A DNA stretch of 64,000 nt from Apus apus. Taxonomy: Eukaryota; Chordata; Aves; Apodiformes; Apodidae. A program made the translations under genes and the position numbers. A model generated the notes under the pieces. It was not told where the DNA came from. It saw only the letters and a list, made by a program, of their open reading frames with translations, and did no database searches. The DNA lies in the NCBI RefSeq assembly GCF_020740795.1, contig NC_067286.1:367990-431989 (forward strand), read 5' to 3'. Positions 1-9,836 of this stretch are shown piece by piece. Each line of letters opens with the position of its first letter. Position 1 is the first letter of the stretch.

Positions 1-3000
1 TGCCCGCTTCATGAATATTGCTTACCAGGATGTAATCCCACTTCTCTTCATCCTGCCCCCAGGAAACACCAGGGAATTTATGGGGGTGGCAAGGTGAGAG
101 CTCTCCCCCTTGGCTCCAGCCTCTCAGAGGTTTGGGCTTCAGCACGACTGTGGAGAGGGAGCTCTTGGAGCTGTGCTGAGCTCTCTGCGGGCAGAGGGAG
201 CAGAGCTTACCGGGGGGGCAAAGGGGTCTGAGTCCTCGACAGGAAATTCCCTCCAGGGGGTCAATAGGATTTCATCCTGTGGAAGAGAAAACCAGTGGAG
301 GCTTCAGTGGGTCCCTGGGAGCCCCCAGACCTGGGGACAGAGCAAACTTGTCCCTCAATTGTGTTTTCAATGGATGGGCAGAAGCACACCAGGCTTCAGA
401 CCCCAGTGAGTGCCATGAGTCTCATGAAGATGCTCTGCAGGCCATCCTGGAATGGGGCAGGGAACAGGTTCCATCAGAAAAATGGGATCTGGGGGATTTT
501 TGCAGTTCTCTGCTGTGACTCCTGGTGCAGCCCCACAAGCAGTTGTGCTGCCTGTCCCGAGGGCATGGTGATGGAGCACAGCAATGGGAAGGAGCTGCCA
601 GGGGCTGGGAATATTGTCAGTGTTGCCACCAAAGATGCTGTGACCTGGAAGAGTGGCCAGCCAGACAAGCTGATCCAGCTGTAATCTTGGGAGCAGAGCC
701 ATGATGGTGAAACCATGCCCTGATGTAAGAGCTGGATCCCAAACTTTCACTGGAGAATGAGGCCATGGGAACAGCAGAGACTGGGATGAGGAAAGGGCTG
801 AAGTGCTCTGCCAAAGCCTCTCTCAGGTGGAGCTGGTGCTTCACCCAAGGCAAAAGGGCCAAACTGGGGTTGGTCTCCTCAGGTAGGGAAGGTTCCTGGC
901 TGGTGTGGCAGCTCTCCATGTCCCCAGCCAAGAGTCCCTCTCTGAGCAGGGAGTAGGAGTCCTATGGGGCACTGCCCCACTGCTGGTGCCCCGGTGCTGG
1001 CACAGATCTTGTCTGGCATCAGTTCTCTGCAGGTTGTGTTGTCTCATTCCTGCCTGGCTGGTTTCTCTCACCCTGCACAGAGTGCCCAGGGGGCTGCCAG
1101 CCTTCCTGCTCTACCCCTGCAACGTGGAGGGAAGCCACCCTTGGGGATGGGGGGTTTCCGGGGGTTTTGAGGTCAGCACCTCGGCACGGCTGCCCCACTG
1201 GTGGGGACCCCAGCAGAGCTCAGGATGAGGTGAATGGACCTGCTGGTATCATGGCTCCCCTTCCCGGGTGGGTTCCAGCCCTGCTGTCTGCAGGCACCAA
1301 ACCTGCTGGGGAGGCAGAGCATCCTGACCAGCACCACGGCTCCCTGCGGAACAGGCTGACAGGAATACCAAGGTAGGCTTGGGAATGGGATGCATCCAGC
1401 CATGGGGCTTGGTCTGTGTAGCCAGGTTGGAGGGCTGGGGTATCAGGATCATGAACCCCAGATCCCTGATGGTGCTACCAGCCCCTGCCTGTGCCCCTGG
1501 ATCTTCTCCACAGGCTGAGCTTCCACAGAGCTTCCTCCACTATCATTCTTGACATCCCTGGTCTCCCAGGGATGCAGCCAGATCCTGCCCCTGCTCCTGC
1601 ATTCTCCTGAAATAGCAAGCATGGATTCTAATCCCAGGAGGAACTTGTTGCTTTCTCATTTTCCAGTCAAGCCCTGAGAACTGTGGGGATGCTTCACAGC
1701 TCTCCAGGCAGTTGGGAGGGGGTGGCAGAGGAGTCTGGCTTGTCCCTCTGTTCCCATGTGCCAGCCCTGGGGCAGGGCTGAGAAACGGGGAGGAATCTGT
1801 GAATTTCTTGTGGATTAGCACAGACCATTCCCAGAAGCCACCTCTGGGGCTTTAACAGATAAAGATGGCACTGGGCTGCAGAGGGGAGGTGCAGCCCTGG
1901 GCTGATGGAAGAGCAGCATTCCAGCAGGATCCTGGCGAGGCAAAGCTCCTGGCTGCTGGGAATGCTGCGCTGGAGCCCAGCAGCTCTGGGGGCTGGATCT
2001 GGCTTGTAGGTAGGGACAGCAGCAGAAAGGGGGGCTGTGGGTCACTGGTACTCCCATAGCTGCTTTCTTTTGTCCCGAGGGAGTAGTGACACTGTCAGGG
2101 CTGGCAGCACAGCTGCTGTGTAAACCCTGGACTCTCATCCCGGCTGTCAAGGAGGATGTGCCCGCTTTGCTCCTTCCTGCCCCAGGGCTGGAAGGGGGTG
2201 GGAGGCACGCTGTGCAGAGGGAACTGCCACAGGGAGAAGCAGCAATTCCGGTGTTAAAAAGGGTTTGCACACGCTGAAGCCAGCCTGGTTTCCCTGCGGT
2301 GGGTCCTTGTCCCCTTGTCACAGGCCGGGTCACTCCATGCCGAGTGCCAGGTGGCTGGCTCCTGCAGGGGGGCAGTGGCAACAGGCACCCGGGGCGGGGG
2401 GAGTCACCTGCATGAGTGACTCAGGCAAAGCACCTGGAGGATCCAGCGTCTTTGTTTTCCTTCCTAATCATGGATTGGTGAGGGGTTGGGTGGTACCCAT
2501 CACCCACACAGAGAAGATCAAATTGCTCTTATCTCAGGGACGTTTCTTGCAGGCTCTTGCCTTTGGGTGCTTCCACATGACCTCAGCGTTTCCTGAGAAA
2601 TGTGAGAGGCTGCAATTGCACAGACAGATGGAACACCTGCACGTGTGTTAGCTATCCCAACCTTTGAGAGTTGGCCCGGAGCTCTGAACAAGAGAAAACA
2701 GCATCTTTTCTTTGAAGGTAGAGAAACAAAACTTCACAGCTCCCCCTCTCCCCTTGCTCTCTTTCAGGTGCTCCCAAAACATCTGGGGCTGCTCCCTCCT
2801 CTGCTCTACGCAGTGTCTGGGTTTATACAAACAAAAGATCTGGTCTCGACCCAAGCCATCCTTCTCAGGCCTGTGCTGCAGCACCTCTGAGCCCTGGTGC
2901 CAGCCTCTGGGGCTGCGTGTGACCCCGCTGCCCCTTGGGGTGCTGCGTGGGGCTCAGCTCTGCCCTGCTCCCCGGCTGCAGGAGCTGCAGAGCCAGCAGC

Positions 3001-6000
3001 ACACGCCACCTTCCCCATCACGAGTCCGCGGCAGGAATGGGATTGCTCCCTGGGAAGAGGGAAGGGAGGTCTGCAGGACTCCGAGGAGCTCGGAGGCTGC
3101 CAGCACACGCGTGGCAGAGCTCGGCGCCCCAGGTGTCCAAGCTACGGGTGGCTCACAGAGGTGCTGAAACTCAGCCTCTGGAAGATATGTGAGTAGGGTC
3201 TGTCTCCTACCTGCATGGTGCCGTGGGGAGCCTCTCTCCGTCCCCGGGCAGGTGCCGGGGGGTCTCTGTGCCGCCGGTGGGATGAGCTGCCGGGCCCGCG
3301 GGGCTCCTCAGCCGCTCTGCTTTCCTTCCCCAGCTCCTTCGCCCGAGGTCTCATGTGCACCCAGCAGTGACTTGACTTCCGTGTGGGGCTCTGGCTGCCC
3401 GGGGAGGGAGCTGCCTGCGCCTGGCAGCGGGCAGATAGGGAGGAGGAGGAGGAGGGAGCTGCCCTTCGCCCGCGGGAGCGCCCAGCCCAGCACCGCCCAG
3501 CAGACCCGGCAGGTAACTGTGCCTTCCCCTGCCGGCTCCGGGGCTCTGTCACCCCGGCTTCCTCCTCTGCCCCTCCCGCTGCTCGCGGAGTCCTCTCAGC
3601 ATCCCCGGAGAGGTGTCACGCACGGGCGGAAGGGAGGAAGGGTGCCAGCATCCCCAAACGGGCCCAAGGGAAGCAGTAGGAGAAGCTCTGGGAGGTGTTA
3701 AACTGTTCCTTAGAAGGAAGGGGAAAAGACCTTAAACCTAAAAAGGGAAAATAAAACTAGGCTATGCAAAACCTGCCTGGGCTCCCCAGAGGAGATGGGG
3801 CATGAGAGGCTGGGGGTGGGAGCTGCAGAGGCTTGAGGGGGGGTGGGATGGGGCCAGGGTGAGTTCATTAGCAGACAGGACAAAGAAAAGAGGCAAAGCC
3901 TGAGCTTCCAGGTCACTGAGGAGACTGCTCTGCCCTTGTTTCCACTGGAATACAGCCCTCTTCCTTCCTGCCTCGGGCAGTGGCCTGGTTTGCTCTCCAC
4001 CACTTTGTTTTCCCCTACACGGCCTCCAGGAACAATTCTGTGAACCTCAGGAAATCTGCCTTCCTGGAAGGGCTGAGCAGAGACTGAGAAATCCTTTCTT
4101 CATGCCTGGCTGGTGGGCAAAGCCAGCACGGGAAGCCACGAGCTCCCCTTCCCCGGGCGGAGCGGGGCTGCTGCGTGCCAGGCAGCGCTTGGCGTCGGCA
4201 GCCACGGCAACATCTGTAAGTGTTTTACAGTCCTGAAGAACAACGATCCCCCCGCTCCTGGCGGAAGAGGAGAGCACCGAAATGTTTTCTGAATGTTCCT
4301 CCAAATCACAGAGCCCTCCTAGCTCCCCTGCTCCTTAAAATCTTGTCACATCTAAGTAGACGTGATTTACTAGGGTACAATTGCTTCAGCCTCTGCTTCC
4401 TGATGGCACTTGTGTTGGGATGCTGGGCTGTGCCACGCTGGAAATTGTAATCACTGCGAGCTCTTTCTGTTCATAAAGGTTGGATCCATCTGGAGCTATG
4501 GCTTGGAGCAGGGAATAACTCTGTTTTTACAAAGAGAGTGAATGAAAAGGTTGGTTTGTGTAAGCCAGGTCTAACCATTCCCCTTATATCTGTTTTCTGT
4601 GGTTTTTTTCTTGCTTTAGTTTCCAAGATAGGCAGAGCTGCATCTTCCTGGGCACAGCAGAAGGGCCAGTAACTGCTGTGGATTCCCTTATGCTCTCCAG
4701 CAGCTTCGCTGTGGGTTGCTCTCCAATAAACTAAGTCCTGGAGGAGCAATCTGGCTGTGTCCTGGCAGGAGAGGCAGCCAGCATTTCCAGAGCCTTGTTC
4801 CCTGCCAAACCAACATCACTCTGCAGCTTTGCCAAGGGCCTTAAACAGGCTCCAAATCAGACCTGCAAATTTGAAAAGAAAAATAATCTTCCACAAATCC
4901 TACTGCATGTGAAAGCAGGAGCAGAGCAGAGGAAGGAGCGGGCAGACCTTTAACCTCCCAGAGGGAACGTGCTGGGCTGGCCAGGAGGGGAAAACCACCC
5001 TTATCACCTGTGGCTTTTTATGGGTGTGGGAGGACGTGTGTGTGTGTGTTTACCTGGCAGGAGAGTGAAGCCTTGTGAGATAGGATCTCTGGTGCTTTCC
5101 ACAGCTCCTGACTGAGGATCTTTGGACCATAAGCACTGTGGGGTTACAGGTAAACGGGGTCACCCGGGGGCGGGACGGCCACATTGCTCCACGGCACATC
5201 TGCCTCCTCCTGCCAGCTTTGCCAGGTAGGACTGGGAGGACTTTGCTCTCCAGATGGCCCAGCTAATGGTGTGTGGACATCCCACAGCAGCCCCGAGAGC
5301 TCGTGGGCTTTACTGGTCCCTGGGGAAGGTGAGTCTGTGCCTGCAGAGTGGCTTTGCCCAAGGTATCTGATCCCCGTGGCGTCTCTCACAGCACTCGGAG
5401 GAGACGGTGCTTTTTTTCTTCTGTTTAGGAGGAATCTGGCTTTGCCTGAGCAAGATTTAGTTCCTTCTGCAGCAAGGCAGGTGACCAAAGTGGTGGTGTT
5501 TGTCTTACAGTACTTTTCTTCCCAGGAAACCCTCCTACAAGGCACCGTCTTTTACAGAAGCTCTCAGGGAACTGGTGCTGAGGAGGCACCTTCAGTCTCT
5601 TCGTGAAAAATCTGCCTCAGACACTGTGGAGCTCTAGCTGAGGTATTGCAGCTGCGCCAAATCCCTCTAAGCAGCCACGGTTATTTGAGATACCGGCCCC
5701 CTCTGCTGTCTGTTGCTGCTGGGGCCAGCCGTGCGTCATGGGGACATCCCTTGCTGTGTCACATCAGCCGCGCTGGGCAGGGGCTCGGCAGGCACCGAGC
5801 TCTGCAGGAGCACGCCTTGCCCTGCTGGTCCTGGCTGGATGTGGAGTTGGGAGCTTCCACCTGAGATCTCCGAACCCCTTCAGCGGGACAGACGATGTCT
5901 GTCTGCCCCCGCCGGGCAGGGATGCCTCCTGACAGTGAGCTCCTCAGTCCTGCCTGCAGACATCCCTCAGTTAGCAGGGCACTAACATACTTACTTGCTC

Positions 6001-8889
6001 TTTTCGGTTCCTAAGATCTTGGATTACTATATTATTTTTCTTGGCAGAAGAGTCAAAAGGGAGCTGCCTTCCTGTGTACCTGGCTAGAAGGACACAGATG
6101 AAGAAGGATCCTTCAGAGGAGGTTGTTTAGGTGTTTTTCAGCATGAAAGTGCAGCTTTCTGGCCAGCTGGGCTGTGTGAACCACTTTTATGTCATGAACT
6201 GAGTTGAAGCAGAGGTTCTTCATCCAGCCCAGGGATGTTGTTGCTCCAGCAAAGGATCTGGCTGCTCAGCTTCATGTGAGACCCCAGCACCGTCTGGCTA
6301 TGACAGGAACTTGCAACACACTTTGTGTGTAATGAGAGGTGCAAACCAGGTGGGGAAAAGAAAAAATAATCTGAGGACTTGTACTTTCTGCCTTCATCAA
6401 GAAAACAGTCAAAACGCTGGCTAGGAGTGCCTGGGGAAAAACTGCTAATTGAAATGGGCTGGAGCAAATGAATGTAAGGGTGTTGAATCCTGCCTGCAGT
6501 TGGGAAAGGAGAGGGGAGACAAGCTGCAAACAGCAGCCAGTGATGCTGAACCAGCATGTGGAGACTGACAGCCACTTGTTGGGCCTGTAGGATTTAGGAT
6601 TGATTGCAGTGTCTCTGTTTCTCAGCAGCTAGCAAAAATCCTGTTAGAAAACAGCGCTAATGAGCAAGCTGGCCAGAAATCCAGAGCCTGGCAAGAAGAT
6701 GGTGTTGGGTCTGAGTGCTCGAGCTGCTGTCTAGCACCACCAGCTGTGCTCGGCAGGAGCAGTTTCTGCTTGGGGATATTTCTGCTTTCTTGGCCAAAAG
6801 TTGTTTTGATATTTGAGACTGAGGCAGGCAGAGGAACAGCCGGTGTGCAGCAGAGAGGCCAGCCCACACCGCCCTTCTCTGGCTGTGGGATTTGGTGCTT
6901 CTCTGGGTAGAGGTCCTGGGAAGCTTCGCTCCCCCCCGTGAGCCATGGAACCCAGCGGTGCTGTTGGAAGGGGTCCTGGGGGTCCCTAGTTCAGCCTCTC
7001 GGAGCAGGCGAGGGGCTCTGTCCAGCTGAGCCCTGACAGATCCCCCCCAGGTGAGCTGTTGCAGCCCTGCACAACCTCCCCAGGAAAAAGCTTCCCCTGA
7101 AGCCCAGCCTGCACTGTCCTGCCACAGTTCATGGTCTCTGCTGCAAAGTCTGCTCTGGCTGAGCATTTTTGCCCTCTTGTGCACTTCTTCTGGCTGTGCC
7201 AAGCCAGTGAGCATCTCCAAAAAGCCCGGTCCTGTAACACCACAGGCCATTTTGCTGTAGAGCTGAGTGACAGCGCAATGGCCTGCATTCTTTAGTAAAA
7301 CTGGGGCATTTTCACCCAAATCCTAGTCTCTTTAGATCCATTGTTATCCCTGAAGCTACAGCTGATACATGGCAGTAGGGAACATGGTTTTGGGGTGAAG
7401 CCCTGCTTGTAATGAAAGAGTTCTGGGTGCTCTGGAGAGTGAATCTCCCTTCCAAGCATGAGGCAAAGCTTTTTGTGCTGCTGCTTTCAGCCTGCTGAGG
7501 AAGCTCTGCTGACTCACCTCATCATTCAGGAGGGGTATCAGCCTTTCCCTGTCTTGGAGCGTTCCCACCTGTCCTGCAGACCCAAAGCAGCAGGGATGGG
7601 CCCGTGTCACCAGGCACAGGGAGATGAGAGGCTTGGACCTGGCTGGGTGCTTGTCAGGACTGCAGGAAGCCCAGTCACCAGTGGTCCCCCGAGTGGTGTG
7701 TGGGTTCTCTGTGATGTTTGGCACGTGTCGTGAGGAGAAAGGGGAAGCCAGAAGCGTGTATTCACCTGTCTTGGGTGAGATGCAGTGGACAGGCCCCACC
7801 AGGGCAGAAAGCTGTGTGATCCCAGCCTCTGCTTTTGCAGTGGGAGGTGGCACCTCTCGGGACAAGCCCAGTGCCTCTGGATCTCATACAACTTAGCGGG
7901 GTGGCCAGGAGGGTGTCAGAGGCTGGCGGGGGGCTGTGCAGCAGCCGGGAGGTTCTCGATCTGCAGAGCTCTGCTGGGTTTGGTGGGGGCTTTTTTCTCA
8001 AAGGGCAGGAGTATTGCCCCTCCTCGGGGCATGCCTGGTGAGATCCCTCTCGCTCAGCTGCGGAAGCGGCACCGCTGAAGCCATCTTTACTGAGAGAGGA
8101 ACCAAGGAGAAGCACTGACACCCTCCACCGGCTCTGATGGCCCCAGGCTGCTGGTTGGAGGCACCTCCGGGTGCCAGGACGGTTCCTGGGCCACAGGCTC
8201 TGCTGCCATCAGCTGGGCTGCTCGTTTCTCTGCAGGCCTCGGGATGGTTCCTCTCATTTCTTCCTCGGTTTTGTTTTGCTCCTTACTGCAGGGCTTCGTT
8301 TCTCCTCCACACGCCATCCTCTGGTGTCCCAGGACTGCTGGGAAGCACGACCTGGGGCACCGGGAAACCACAGGACAGCCTGGCAAAGAGGACTCGTCCC
8401 CGAGTTAATTGGAGGGGCTGGGTTTAGCGTTAAGCCATTTACGTTAATTAGCATTCTTGGGTTACTTTTGCCAAAAGATAGAGAATTTTGGCATCCAGTG
8501 CTGCTACAACACTGCTAGAGTTTGCAAAGTTCATCTACTCCTGGCATAGTGCTGTCCTGGCACAGCCGATAGGAATGTTTATTCATTTTTCCTCCCCTCC
8601 TTTGTATTTTATTGGAAAAAAGAGCGTTCTTCCCTGCTCTTCCTCCCCCCAGACAAGACAAATTGCCTGCCACCCCAGCAGAGGCGCTTCCAGGTTCCGC
8701 AGCCCCAAGGTGCGCTTGGTCTGTCAAGACCCTCATCTTAAATGTCAGTCTCAACACACCTTGATTCCTGCTGTGCTTTCCATTAGCGATGAAACGTACT
8801 CCCCTCCTGCTCTGTTGTCAGAGCACGACTTGAACCTCCAGCTCTGAGCAAGACTTGGGGTGTGTGAGTGTGTCTGCTCTGGGGACAGG
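1..8889. other. Upstream intergenic region without a supported gene
   Basis: Open frames here are short, overlap on both strands, resemble no protein family I recognise, and are not bounded by consistent splice sites. A GC-rich patch at about 3180-3620 and a weak CR1-like remnant near 7 kb are the only structures seen. In human the gene upstream of PTDSS2 is ANO9; I could not recognise any anoctamin exon here. The stretch could also be an intron of a gene whose exons lie outside the window. Confidence 0.5.
6955..7200 (-). repeat. Degenerate CR1-like LINE remnant
   Basis: The + strand shows a worn version of the reversed CR1 3' end. It begins with a 'ttggaagggg' core, followed by wording like 'cagcctctc', and then a stretch around 7060-7100 resembling the usual 'aacctcccc...' block. 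Divergence is high and the ends are uncertain. The orientation, with the CR1 3' end at the low coordinate, implies a minus-strand insertion. Confidence 0.4.
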
Positions 8890-9215
8890 CTGGGGGAGCA
8901 GGGGGTTCAGCCTGGGGAAGAGGAGGCTCCAAGGAGACCTGAGAGCACCTTCCAGTGCCTGAAGGGGCTCCAGGAAAGCTGGGGAGGGGCTTGGGACAAG
9001 GGCAGGGAGGGATGGGACGAGGGGGAACGACTTGAAGGTGGAAGAGCGGAGATTAAGACTAGGGAGGAGGAAGAAATTCTGGGCTGTGAGGGTGGGGAGA
9101 CCCTGGCCCAGGGCAGCTGTGGCTGCCCCATCCCTGGCAGTGTTGAAGGGCAGGTGGGACGGGGCTGGGAGCAGCCTGGGCTGGCGGGAGGTGTCCCCGG
9201 GCACGGGGGGACCGG
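8890..9215 (+). repeat. CR1 LINE fragment abutting the PTDSS2 promoter
   Basis: This matches the sense strand of the CR1 3' region. It has a 'ggggctccaggaaagctgg' block, then 'gggacaagggcagggagggatgggacgagggg', then 'aggaagaaattct', 'gtgagggtgggga', and 'gctgccccatccctggcagtgttgaagg', ending in 'ggcgggaggtgtcccc'. The copy is truncated at both ends and lacks the usual ATTCTATG-type terminal octamers. Reading frames through it are open but belong to the ancient retrotransposon or its 3' UTR. It is more GC-rich than copies elsewhere in the window and lies immediately before the GC boxes, about 340 bp from the PTDSS2 ATG. Confidence 0.8.
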
Positions 9216-9250
9216 CCGGACCCGCCGCCGACCCGGGGGACCCGGTCCCG

Positions 9251-9320
9251 GGGGGGCGGGGCCATGTGGGGGGGCGGGGCCAGGTCCCGCGGGGGGCGGG
9301 GCCGTCGGGGGGGCGGGGCG
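9251..9320 (+). promoter_or_regulatory. Cluster of four GC boxes (Sp1/KLF-type)
   Basis: Four copies of a GGGGCGGGG core occur within 70 bp, each set in a longer G-rich run, spaced roughly 17-20 bp apart. They lie 235-305 bp upstream of the PTDSS2 ATG, between the CR1 fragment and the X-box. Sp1/KLF factors bind such boxes in TATA-less promoters; that these particular boxes are used is inference. Confidence 0.65.
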
Positions 9321-9352
9321 GCAGGGCGCGCGCGCCGGCCAACGGCCGCGTG

Positions 9353-9366
9353 GTTGCCACGGCAAC
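9353..9366 (+). promoter_or_regulatory. RFX X-box palindrome
   Basis: The 14-mer GTTGCCACGGCAAC has perfect 6-bp inverted half-sites (GTTGCC/GGCAAC) separated by 2 bp, which is the classic X-box architecture bound by RFX factors. It sits 190 bp upstream of the PTDSS2 ATG inside the CpG island. Binding in vivo is not shown by sequence. Confidence 0.6.
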
Positions 9367-9555
9367 AGGCGACTCCCGCTCCCCCGCCCTCCCCTGGCAG
9401 CGCTTGCGCGAGGCCGTGCGCGGCTCCGCGCCCTACGTGGGGTCGTGTCGGGAGCGCGCCCCGCCCTCCTTCCCGCCCCCCGCTCCCCCCCCCCACCGCC
9501 ACGAGACCGGCGGAGCCCCGGGCCCGCGCGCGCGGCCGTTGCGGGCGGCGCCGCC

Positions 9556-9836
9556 ATGAGGCGCGGGGAGCGGCGGAGCCCCGGGCGCGGGGAGCGACGC
9601 AGCCCCGGGCGCGGGGAGCGGCGGAGCCCCGGGCGCGGCGGGGCCCCCGGCAAGGCCGCCCTGGAGGAGCAGCCGCCCGCCCCGCAGCACCCCCCGCAGC
9701 CCAACGGCGGGGCCCCCGCGGCGGCAGCAGCAGCAGCAGAACGGCCCCCGCCGCCCGCAGCCGAGAGGAGCAGCCCCGGCCTGCGCCGCAGCACCGAGTC
9801 CGAGGTGTACGACGACGGCACCAACACCTTCTTCTG
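9556..9836 (+). CDS. PTDSS2: PTDSS2 coding exon 1 (residues 1-94)
   Basis: This exon encodes a disordered, Arg/Pro/Ala-rich N-terminal tail followed by the conserved [17 protein letters not shown] motif just before the first membrane segment. Residues 4-27 are three copies of GERRSPGR. A run of seven alanines encoded by gcg/gca codons and a proline run follow. The donor is TG|GTGAGA, splitting the Trp-94 codon 2+1. Codon use is extremely GC-rich compared with later exons, which matches its position in the CpG island. Confidence 0.93.

Noticed and set aside
2405-2430. AP-1-like palindrome TGAGTGACTCA
   Set aside because: A single short motif far from any recognised promoter; chance occurrence is likely in 64 kb.
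6657-7319. 220-codon minus-strand ORF
   Set aside because: It overlaps a CR1-like remnant, shows no family resemblance and has no splice or start context.
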